The position numbers and the translations under genes were made by a program. The notes beneath the pieces are model-generated. The model made no database searches. It was given only the letters and a program-made list of their open reading frames with translations, and was not told the origin of the DNA. Positions 1-5,819 of a stretch of 9,677 bases of DNA are shown piece after piece; the first letter of the stretch is position 1; each line of letters starts with the position of its first letter. Location of the stretch: assembly GCA_038214085.1 (NCBI GenBank), contig JBBQSF010000119.1:1-9677 (forward strand), read 5' to 3'. This DNA comes from JBBQSF01 sp038214085 (lineage in GTDB: Bacteria; Bacteroidota; Bacteroidia; Bacteroidales; CG2-30-32-10).

Positions 1-93
1 TACCTTAAAAATTTATGGAGTTTATAAATATGATTACTTGGACTTGGTACGGCTCAAACATGGACTTTCCCTTATCCGTGTGTAAAGATAATT

Positions 94-105
94 CGTGGCT
101 TCACG
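94..105. repeat. Small perfect hairpin
   Basis: CGTG-gctt-CACG forms a four-pair stem with a tetraloop. It is one of several compact GC hairpins in the gene-free region. On its own it means little. Confidence 0.35.
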
Positions 106-213
106 CCTGATTCATATATGGTTTTGCGTGCTTCCTGTTGCGTTAAATTGCTTTTCACAAGGCAATTAAACTGGCAAAAGTTGGAATAAAATCAAAAAAT
201 GTTGACTATATAT

Positions 214-222
214 GGCGAAGCC
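214..222. repeat. C(GAA)G mini-hairpin
   Basis: GGC-gaa-GCC contains the heptamer GCGAAGC, known from DNA structural work as an unusually stable single-strand mini-hairpin. A similar element recurs at 1594-1604. Confidence 0.4.
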
Positions 223-323
223 GTAAACACCTCTTTCTCTTGGCACGCGCAGCGTAAACCATCTTAGATTTTTTTTCTTTTATGCCGAAGTTTAAAACAG
301 ACGGTGGTAATTCACATTATATT

Positions 324-334
324 GCACGAAGTGC
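324..334. repeat. C(GAA)G mini-hairpin
   Basis: GCAC-gaa-GTGC is a four-pair stem closed by C-G around a GAA triloop, the same architecture as at 214-222 and 1594-1604. Confidence 0.4.
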
Positions 335-363
335 CAAACATGATTACAAAGAATGAAAAGCGA

Positions 364-500
364 TAAATGCCCCTCACAAAAAGGGGCTGGGGTTTTCATT
401 TTTTTTATTCCGCTGTCCCCTATTAGTCAAAAGCGGTTCGGGAAAAACCACTTTTGATAAACTCACCTATTTTTCCCGAACGGCTTTTGCGGGGCATTAA
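364..500. repeat. Nested inverted repeats
   Basis: The inner arms 429-447 (AAAAGCGGTTCGGGAAAAA) and 470-488 (TTTTTCCCGAACGGCTTTT) are complementary at 18 of 19 positions around a 22-base loop. Outer arms TAAATGCCCC (364-373) and GGGGCATTAA (491-500) pair at 9 of 10 positions and enclose the whole. A competing small hairpin uses GCCCC 369-373 with GGGGC 383-387. The right inner arm with one flanking base (469-485) also resembles the first block of the module at 649 and 1174 (about 14 of 17 bases). It is not a simple terminator, because no gene ends here and there is no clear T tract after the stem. Confidence 0.6.
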
Positions 501-648
501 AGTCAACTCGTCACATTTCTTATTTTTATTTTTTGAAACTATTCATCGCTTGCGGTTTTGGAAAATAAAAATAAGATATGTGTTCCGCTCTGCCTATTGG
601 AGAAATGGATTTGATAAGCTATTCGGTTATCAATATCATTTATCGGCG

Positions 649-731
649 ATATTGCCGGAACGGCTTTAAACGCAAGCTATGCTTGTTTGATTCTTACCTT
701 ACTGCCTTTTAAGGCGATTAGTTCTTTCGGG
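649..731. repeat. Structured module, copy A
   Basis: The copy has four blocks: ATATTGCCGGAACGGCT at 649-665, ATTCTTACC at 690-698, TTCTTTCGGG at 722-731, and an AAAC stretch just after the first block. Between blocks 1 and 2 lies the hairpin CAAGC (673-677)-tat-GCTTG (681-685). Between blocks 2 and 3 lies GCCTT (704-708)/AAGGC (711-715). Block 1 itself folds as GCCG-gaa-CGGC (654-664). A second copy starts at 1174 with the same blocks at offsets within two bases. The strand of action is unknown. Confidence 0.55.
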
Positions 732-773
732 GCTAACACGTCGCAGTGAAAGAAAATATACCATTGGGTTAGC
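722..773. other. Possible pseudoknot
   Basis: TTCTTTC (722-728) pairs with GAAAGAA (748-754). GCTAAC in its loop (732-737) pairs with GTTAGC outside it (768-773). If both formed they would make an H-type pseudoknot. Each stem is short (7 and 6 pairs), so chance is not excluded. Confidence 0.3.
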
Positions 774-837
774 GTGGCTCTTTGAGCATAGGTGGTGAGG
801 AAACGGAATAGCACAAGGCGTTGGGGAATGGAATGGA

Positions 838-929
838 GCTTTATTGGCTGCTTTTTGTGGGTTGATTGGTGAAACTCTTGACCGAAGGGCAAGGGTTTCA
901 CCTGTGGGTGGAAAAAGCAGCCGTAAAGC
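838..929. ncRNA. Long composite hairpin, candidate structured RNA
   Basis: Three co-linear stems nest in one another. GCTTTA (838-843) pairs with TAAAGC (924-929). GGCTGCTTTTT (846-856) pairs perfectly with AAAAAGCAGCC (912-922). GGTGAAACTCTTG (868-880) pairs with CAAGGGTTTCACC (890-902), with one G-U wobble if transcribed from the plus strand. An internal loop of 11 and 9 bases separates the last two stems. The tip (881-889) is a CC-gaa-GG miniloop. In total about 30 base pairs lie within 92 bases, which chance would rarely give. I do not recognise a known RNA family; RNase P, tmRNA and group II domain V signatures are absent. Whether it is transcribed is unknown. Confidence 0.5.
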
Positions 930-1028
930 GTAATGGAATGACATGGGTTGATTTGTGGCATGGAGAGACCGAACCACTTATGCTGTGCGGTGCTGAGGTG
1001 GGTGAAATGAAACAAACGTAATGTAGTG

Positions 1029-1171
1029 GAGGTTGGACGGTAAGTGACGTAGGAACGGCGTCAACTAGAACGGAATGAGAGAAGTGAATGAACCGACCTC
1101 AAGCACATGTAATAAAACTCGACATATTTTCTTTTACTGCACAACTGTTGGGTGGTGGGGCTCTTGAGGTC
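1029..1171. other. Mutually exclusive stems
   Basis: GAGGTTGG (1029-1036) can pair with CCGACCTC (1093-1100), eight pairs with one wobble, enclosing a small TGACG/CGTCA stem (1045-1049/1059-1063). GACCTCAAG (1095-1103) instead pairs perfectly with CTTGAGGTC (1163-1171). The two pairings share 1095-1100, so only one can form at a time. This is the geometry of an attenuator or switching RNA, but no regulated gene follows. Confidence 0.4.
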
Positions 1172-1173
1172 TT

Positions 1174-1253
1174 ATATTGCCGGTACGGCTAAACAACTCA
1201 CCGATTAGGTGTTTTATTCTTACCGCTCTCCCGTTAGGGGCTTATTCTTCGGG
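1174..1253. repeat. Structured module, copy B
   Basis: This second copy of the module at 649 has ATATTGCCGGTACGGCT (1174-1190), one base different from copy A, then ATTCTTACC (1216-1224) and TTCTTCGGG (1245-1253). Hairpins again sit between the blocks: CACC-gatta-GGTG (1199-1211) and a GC/CCC-gtta-GGG/GC stem (1225-1241). The arm sequences differ from those of copy A but remain paired, which suggests that structure rather than sequence is kept there. Confidence 0.55.
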
Positions 1254-1286
1254 CAGCGTAGCGGGGCAAAGCGTTGATTTTGTGCG

Positions 1287-1375
1287 GCTATTATACATAA
1301 TTAGGTTATGGGCTTCCTTATTAATTTGGCTATTTGCCAAAGGAATGACCATAACTACATGTTATGTATAATAGC
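1287..1375. repeat. 89-base multi-stem hairpin
   Basis: Four nested stems are visible. GCTATTATACATAA (1287-1300) pairs perfectly with TTATGTATAATAGC (1362-1375). GTTATGG (1305-1311) pairs with CCATAAC (1349-1355). TTCC (1314-1317) pairs with GGAA (1342-1345). TTTGGC (1325-1330) pairs with GCCAAA (1336-1341) around a 5-base loop. Each shoulder can also fold locally: CATAA-ttag-g-TTATG on the left (1296-1310) and CATAAC-tacat-GTTATG on the right (1350-1366), so a branched fold is an alternative. It resembles a MITE or a recombination site in build, but no recombinase gene is present. Confidence 0.6.
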
Positions 1376-1412
1376 TTTGGGTTGTTTTTTTCTGGCGCAA
1401 GTGCAGCACGGT

Positions 1413-1424
1413 GGTGGCGGTTGG
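1413..1424 (+). repeat. 12-base direct repeat, copy 1
   Basis: GGTGGCGGTTGG occurs here and identically at 1768-1779, 355 bases apart. The flanks do not obviously match. It may be a remnant of a longer duplicated sequence, or chance in a G-rich stretch. Confidence 0.3.
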
Positions 1425-1437
1425 AGTGCAAACGTCT

Positions 1438-1457
1438 TTTTTGCTATTCTGCAAAAA
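1438..1457. repeat. Short hairpin
   Basis: TTTTTGC (1438-1444), loop tattct, GCAAAAA (1451-1457). Seven perfect pairs with a six-base loop. No T tract follows that would make it a standard terminator. Confidence 0.35.
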
Positions 1458-1593
1458 GTGTGACAGAAAAAAACAACAGCAGGGTGGATTGTGCGGAAGC
1501 CGACAAAAAGACCGTGCAAGCCCAGAGGTACGAGGGGCAGGGATTTTTGGCGGCTGGGGATATTGCCTGCGGAGCTGCCCGTAATTAACGAAT

Positions 1594-1604
1594 AGGCGAA
1601 GCCT
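1594..1604. repeat. C(GAA)G mini-hairpin
   Basis: AGGC-gaa-GCCT is a four-pair version of the hairpin at 214-222 and also contains GCGAAGC. Confidence 0.4.
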
Positions 1605-1640
1605 GACCGCTTTCTATCATTGTTGGCTAAAAAAAATAAT

Positions 1641-1661
1641 CCGCTTAGGTTACGTAAGTGG
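1641..1661. repeat. Short hairpin
   Basis: CCGCTTA (1641-1647) pairs with TAAGTGG (1655-1661), seven pairs including one G-T(U) wobble, around a seven-base loop. It directly precedes the inverted repeat at 1668-1713. Confidence 0.35.
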
Positions 1662-1667
1662 AATTTT

Positions 1668-1713
1668 AGGATATTGGGGATTTGGAGGAAATGGATCATT
1701 TAACCAATATCCT
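1668..1713. repeat. Inverted repeat
   Basis: AGGATATTGG (1668-1677) and CCAATATCCT (1704-1713) are perfect 10-base complements around a 26-base loop. The GGGGATTTGGAGGAAAT stretch in the loop also partly complements the CCTCTATTTCCCC stretch just to the right (about 1720-1732), giving a second competing pairing. Confidence 0.45.
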
Positions 1714-1736
1714 CTAATTCCTCTATTTCCCCATAT

Positions 1737-1760
1737 TACAAAAACCATGGTTGTTTTGTA
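1737..1760. repeat. Near-palindrome
   Basis: TACAAAA (1737-1743) and TTTTGTA (1754-1760) flank a centre containing ACCATGGT. The build could suit a dimeric DNA-binding protein, but no gene start lies nearby and no binding site family is recognised. Confidence 0.3.
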
Positions 1761-1767
1761 TCACAAT

Positions 1768-1779
1768 GGTGGCGGTTGG
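1768..1779 (+). repeat. 12-base direct repeat, copy 2
   Basis: Identical to GGTGGCGGTTGG at 1413-1424. Confidence 0.3.
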
Positions 1780-2044
1780 GGATTTGTAGAGCTGACTGTA
1801 ATTATTTACTGGACGAAGCTTGACTGCATTACTCCAGACTCTATTCTTCTAGGATTCTTTCTTTATTTCTCAAGACATCCTTAATTGCCGAAATAATGAA
1901 ACCATTTGGTATTGGTATCTTCTTAAAAATGCACCTCAACTTTCTCAATCATTTTGTTAAATAATCATTTGCAAAGCACCCCATTTAAATCAACATGATC
2001 TATTGATAAAAACCAACATAAAATAGATCTGTCCACCTAATGAA

Positions 2045-2081
2045 CCACTAAAATTATCTAACACTTAAATTGCAATAGTGG
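2045..2081 (-). terminator. Weak stem after GH3 gene
   Basis: CCACTA (2045-2050) and TAGTGG (2076-2081) could pair just beyond the GH3 stop codon on the minus strand. The 25-base loop is large and no U tract follows, so termination here is only a guess. A second 8-pair repeat, GATCTATT (1997-2004)/AATAGATC (2022-2029), lies further downstream. Confidence 0.2.
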
Positions 2082-2083
2082 AT

Positions 2084-4312
2084 TTATTTTACCGTAAAAG
2101 TGCTTTTTAACCCTTCATTACTGTTTTTTGCAATCCATATTTCAAAATCTCCAGACTCGGTCTTTCTTATCAAATCCCTTCCGTAAAAAGCCAGATCAGC
2201 AGCATTTAATTTAAATTCAACTATTTTGCTCTCACCAGCTTTAATAAATATCTTCTGAAAACCTTTTAATTCTTTTACTGGACGAGCAATAGAACCTACC
2301 AAATCGCGAATATAAAGCTGTACTACCTCGTAACCATCTACATTACTTGTATTTTTAATTGTTGCTTTAGCAGTTAATGAACCATCAACAGGAATTTGAT
2401 TAATTGAAAGTTGAAGATTGGAATAATCAAACTTGCTGTATGAAAGTCCGAACCCAAAGGGATAAAGTGGATTCTTGCCAGAATCAAGATAAAAAGAAGT
2501 GTTTCCGAGCGATGTTTGTGGAGCTTCGAATGGTATATCGTCTAATGAGGGAACCCTTTCTGGAGCCGGACGACCAGTATTATAATGATTGTAGTACATT
2601 GGAATTTGCCCAACTTCACGCACAAACGTTACAGGTAGTCTTCCGCTTGGATTTTCTTTCCCAAACAATAAATCCATAATAGCAGGTCCACCCATGGTTC
2701 CCGGATGGAAACAGTATAAAACGGCATCAGTAAATGGCAAATCCCGTTCGATCGTTAGTGGCCGACCGGCAATTACAACCATAACAACGGGCTTACCAGC
2801 TTTTTTTATTGATTTAATTAATTCTGATTGATGACCAATTAAATTGATATTAGACAGACAGTGAGCTTCACCAGATAAAATTGCTTCTTCACCAACAAAG
2901 ACAATAGCAACGTCGGCAGATTCAGCAGCCTTTATTGCTTTATAGAAATTTACACTTTTATCACGCGAATATGCAAGTCCGGGTTCGTAAATATAGTTTA
3001 TAGTTGAATATTCTTCTTGTAAGGCTTTTAGTGGCGTAATCGTTTTATTCCTATCACCATCAAACGACCAGGTGCCTAACTGCTCGTAAGGAGAATTTGC
3101 CATTGGGCCGATAATAGCAATTTTCAAACCTTTCTTTAACGGAAGAATATCATTCTCATTTTTCAATAAAATTGATGACTCAACAGCTGCCTGACGAGCC
3201 ATTTGCAAATGTTTAGGTGAGTAAGTGGAAGAAATCTGTTTTTCCGCCACAAATGGTTGTTCGAATAATCCAAGCCGATATTTGATCCGCAAAATATTAA
3301 GCACTGCATTATCTACCTCTTTAATTGAAACTTTTCCTTCATCAACGAGATCTTTTATATAATCAATATAAGTTTCACTGGTCATTTCCATATCCATACC
3401 CGCTTTTATCGAAATTTTGGCAACATCTTTTTTGTCTTTAGCAAATCCATGATCAATCATCTCAGTCATAGATTCCCAATCTGAAACAACAAATCCATCA
3501 AATTTCCATTCTTTTCTTAAAACTGTTTTCAGTAAAAAATTATTTCCCGACGAAGGAATTCCATCATTTTCGTTAAACGAAGTCATTAGAGTTGCTGCAC
3601 CTGCTTCGATTGCTTTTTGGAAAGGTGGTAAATATACATTTCTCAATAATCTTATCGGAATATTTGTTGAATTATAGTCGCGTCCGCCTTCTGTAGCTCC
3701 ATATCCGACAAAATGTTTTACACAAGCAGCAACTGCATTATTATCAGACAATTTATTCCCTTGAAAACCGCGAACCATGGCTGCTCCCATAACTCCTGCA
3801 AGATATGGATCTTCACCAAGACTCTCGGCAATTCTTCCCCAGCGGGCATCACGGGCAATATCAAGCATAGGAGCAAAAGTCCATGTTATTCCATCTTCCC
3901 TTGCTTCTGTTGCAGCTACTCGTGCACCGTTTTGGGCAATTTTTGGATTGAATGAAGCTGCTTGACCAAGTGGAATTGGGAAAATAGTTTTGTAACCATG
4001 AATTACATCGCGGCCAATAATCAAGGGAATACCCAAACGTGACTCCTTTACAGCTGTCCTTTGTATCTGATTGATGAGTTTGGGATCAATATTTAATAGC
4101 GAGCCTATTTCACTTTTTTTGATCCTCAGACTAATGCTGTCAAGGGTTGTACCAAAATTGATTTGATTCATCTGTCCAAGTTTTTCTTCCAGAGTCATCC
4201 TATTTAGCAAATTTCGGATAAACTTATCCTCTTGTTTGTTGTTTTTTTGCTCAGCGAAAGCACACATTGAAAAAAAGAGAGCCAATGTTGAAATTGTTAG
4301 AATTTTCTTCAT
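2084..4312 (-). CDS. Exported GH3 beta-glucosidase/xylosidase, BglX-like
   Basis: This is a 742-residue glycoside hydrolase family 3 enzyme that releases terminal beta-linked sugars, probably glucose or xylose, from oligosaccharides in the periplasm. Residues 1-20 form a type I signal peptide with likely cleavage after AFA. The N-terminal barrel carries LEEKLGQM (41-48), RWGRIAESLGEDP (157-169) and KHF (199-201). The nucleophile is Asp278 in GFVVSDW. The second domain (about 390-560) has GEEAILSGEAH, where Glu482 is the likely acid/base. PFGFGLSY (618-625) leads into a C-terminal fibronectin-III-like domain (about 640-742). Length and domain order are normal for BglX. The residues after the acid/base are CLSN where relatives often have an Arg-containing SR(A/T)D. 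The leader is AT-rich without a Shine-Dalgarno. It sits 379 bases downstream of GH26. The substrate cannot be fixed from sequence alone. Confidence 0.93.
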   Translation of the reverse strand: MKKILTISTLALFFSMCAFAEQKNNKQEDKFIRNLLNRMTLEEKLGQMNQINFGTTLDSISLRIKKSEIGSLLNIDPKLINQIQRTAVKESRLGIPLIIGRDVIHGYKTIFPIPLGQAASFNPKIAQNGARVAATEAREDGITWTFAPMLDIARDARWGRIAESLGEDPYLAGVMGAAMVRGFQGNKLSDNNAVAACVKHFVGYGATEGGRDYNSTNIPIRLLRNVYLPPFQKAIEAGAATLMTSFNENDGIPSSGNNFLLKTVLRKEWKFDGFVVSDWESMTEMIDHGFAKDKKDVAKISIKAGMDMEMTSETYIDYIKDLVDEGKVSIKEVDNAVLNILRIKYRLGLFEQPFVAEKQISSTYSPKHLQMARQAAVESSILLKNENDILPLKKGLKIAIIGPMANSPYEQLGTWSFDGDRNKTITPLKALQEEYSTINYIYEPGLAYSRDKSVNFYKAIKAAESADVAIVFVGEEAILSGEAHCLSNINLIGHQSELIKSIKKAGKPVVMVVIAGRPLTIERDLPFTDAVLYCFHPGTMGGPAIMDLLFGKENPSGRLPVTFVREVGQIPMYYNHYNTGRPAPERVPSLDDIPFEAPQTSLGNTSFYLDSGKNPLYPFGFGLSYSKFDYSNLQLSINQIPVDGSLTAKATIKNTSNVDGYEVVQLYIRDLVGSIARPVKELKGFQKIFIKAGESKIVEFKLNAADLAFYGRDLIRKTESGDFEIWIAKNSNEGLKSTFTVK

Positions 4313-4691
4313 ATTCGTTTTTTTTTGAGATTAACAATACAATATAAGCTGAAATTTAAATTCAGTTCCCATATTGGATAATTCTAAATAGATATTCGTA
4401 TTTGAATCTAAATGATATTTCACATGCTAACCCGACCACACAATGTTCGACCTTTCATTTTTGCCTCTAATTTGTGAAATGTTTTTTTTAAACTTTTTCA
4501 ACCAATAAGTCTATGAAAGAATAGGTTGAACTGTTTTAAAGTTACGAAATAGTATATAAAGTAAATATTGTTGTTTGGAGATTAACCTTAGTATCTTAAC
4601 TGTATTAGTTATGAATATTTTAATTATCATATTTAAAAATCTGATTTTAAATGTACCATTTATATTATGTTTACCGAATAAGAGGTAAACG
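4313..4691. other. Intergenic region between GH26 and GH3
   Basis: This 379-base AT-rich gap probably contains the GH3 promoter and leader, read leftward. I could not find a convincing Bacteroidota promoter (TTTG spaced to TAnnTTTG) on the minus strand. It holds the 7-base inverted repeat TTCAACC (4497-4503)/GGTTGAA (4524-4530) with a 20-base spacer, and the hairpin at 4669-4690. No gene is visible. Confidence 0.6.
4669..4690 (-). terminator. Hairpin just after GH26 stop
   Basis: GTTTACC (4669-4675) and GGTAAAC (4684-4690) form a perfect 7-pair stem with an 8-base loop, beginning one base after the GH26 stop codon in the direction of transcription. The following RNA would be AU-rich rather than a pure U tract, so it is a weak terminator or a 3'-end stabilising hairpin. 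Confidence 0.4.
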
Positions 4692-5819
4692 CTAACTTAC
4701 TTTTGAGCATGTAAGAATACGCGGATTCTTTGAGAATTTATCAAAATCTTCGCTTGCAGGATGCCCCGGAATAGGAATAAAATAATGTTTCTCATCATTG
4801 TAGGAGTTTCTCCCAAACATAACATATGCTAGTTTATATTGAGATATAATTGGATATAGATAATTTGAAAAATAGTCGGGTATTTTAATTCCTTCCATTC
4901 CCGTGTTTGTCAATGCAGCTATTTTATGGTTATTTTCAGCAAACTGGGTTATTATAGAAAGTTTATTATTCAAGGTCTTCATATATATTTTCCCCGAAGG
5001 ATCATTCTCTTGATTTAAAGTCAGACTTACCCCAATTAAATCGATGTAATTATTTCCAGGGTAATAATCAGCAAAAGAATTTGTTGTGTTATCGGCATAG
5101 ATGGAATATGAATACAGGATATGGTGGATGTTTTTCTTTTTTTGTAGATAATCTACTGTAAGTATCCATATTTCTTTAAATTCAGTTGCTGAGCATTGAT
5201 TTTTACTCCACCAGTATTTTCCGGGTAAGTTATACTCATTAAATGGTTGAAAAATGATTGTAATGAAATTCCCCTCATCATCTTTTAGAGTATTTAAGAA
5301 GTTGGATAGTTTCTCAAGATATAATAAATACTTTTCGTGGGGAGATTTATTGTGAAGAATTTCTCCAACAGAGTTCCCCACACTATTGACTTCCGATTCA
5401 TTTACAGTTGGATTCTTTGGTGACCAACACAACGTGGACATACCACCCAGTTTATTTGCCTGTTTTATGTAAAACCGAAGTTTAGAAAACGACACAGAGT
5501 CGGTATTGTACTTCAAATCAATTTCAATATTTCCAATATTCCAACCAAACACAGCTGGATAATCTCCGCATACTGACTTCACATCTGATCGATCAGGTTC
5601 ACCGTACCATTTATTGCCATATGCAAGATCATCTTGATGTCCCAACATAATACCTTTTTCCATTCTTAAGCTTAAAGCTGAAAATAGTTCAACCGTTTTT
5701 TGAGTAGCCTTTTTGTCCGAAGGGGAAAATGAATTTTCATCTTGCTTTTTGTGAGTGTTACATGCAATAAAACTACACAAACAAAGAAATAAAAAAGTGT
5801 GCCTAAATATTGGTTTCAT
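4692..5819 (-). CDS. GH26 mannanase-family lipoprotein, probably catalytically impaired
   Basis: This 375-residue protein belongs to glycoside hydrolase family 26 (beta-mannanases and relatives). Residues 1-20 are a lipoprotein signal ending FIAC, with Cys20 lipidated; acidic residues follow soon after, so outer-membrane surface display is possible. Family landmarks are GHQDDLAYG (60-68), DYPAVFGWNIG (86-96), FQPFNEYN (190-197, acid/base Glu195), KYWW (201-204), YYPGNNYIDLIG (252-263) and the terminal PGHPASEDFDKF (351-362). The family strand normally reading ALTETG, with the catalytic nucleophile Glu, reads ALTNTG here (302-307), giving Asn305 (codon AAC at 4905-4907). The His before the acid/base is Asn194, and the usual SWH motif is CWS (131-133). 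The fold is clearly GH26, but retaining hydrolysis is doubtful; it may bind glycan or have changed chemistry. Coding appears intact, without frameshift. The start gives a correct signal peptide. Confidence 0.88.
   Translation of the reverse strand: MKPIFRHTFLFLCLCSFIACNTHKKQDENSFSPSDKKATQKTVELFSALSLRMEKGIMLGHQDDLAYGNKWYGEPDRSDVKSVCGDYPAVFGWNIGNIEIDLKYNTDSVSFSKLRFYIKQANKLGGMSTLCWSPKNPTVNESEVNSVGNSVGEILHNKSPHEKYLLYLEKLSNFLNTLKDDEGNFITIIFQPFNEYNLPGKYWWSKNQCSATEFKEIWILTVDYLQKKKNIHHILYSYSIYADNTTNSFADYYPGNNYIDLIGVSLTLNQENDPSGKIYMKTLNNKLSIITQFAENNHKIAALTNTGMEGIKIPDYFSNYLYPIISQYKLAYVMFGRNSYNDEKHYFIPIPGHPASEDFDKFSKNPRILTCSKVS

Larger units (their letters stand above)
1..2083. other. Gene-free, hairpin-rich region
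   Basis: I see no credible protein gene in these ~2.08 kb. The open frames are short, overlap on opposite strands and show no recognisable domain. One 31-codon frame starts at base 15 on the plus strand, but nothing supports it. G+C is raised in the middle (56 of 120 bases at 841-960), while 1800-2083 is AT-rich. The region holds many inverted repeats, described separately, plus short direct repeats. I found no tRNA, rRNA, CRISPR array, transposase or integrase remnant. It lies downstream of the minus-strand GH3 gene, so it is not that gene's leader. It may be a structured-RNA locus, a repeat element or decayed mobile DNA. Confidence 0.7.

Noticed and set aside
454..669. 71-codon plus-strand open frame
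   Set aside because: It begins in one inverted repeat and ends in a module copy; its repeated PERL residues simply reflect the CCGAACGGCTT-type block in the DNA.
677..1015. Open frames of 112 and 92 codons on the minus strand
   Set aside because: Two different frames are open over the same bases, both cross the long hairpin at 838-929, and neither shows a recognisable domain or a plausible leader. They are better explained by the structured sequence.
640..1260. Group II intron, RNase P RNA or tmRNA
   Set aside because: I looked for the domain V hairpin and the conserved end motifs of these RNAs and did not find them.
1287..1375. Integron attC site
   Set aside because: The box order (GTTATGG left, CCATAAC right) is opposite to the attC consensus on either strand, and no integrase or cassette gene is present.
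1177..1699. Short open frames on both strands
   Set aside because: They overlap each other and the hairpins at 1287-1375 and 1438-1457, have no conserved features, and lack support for translation.
2084..5819. Complete polysaccharide utilisation locus
   Set aside because: GH3 and GH26 fit such a locus, but no SusC/SusD pair, sensor or regulator is in the window.
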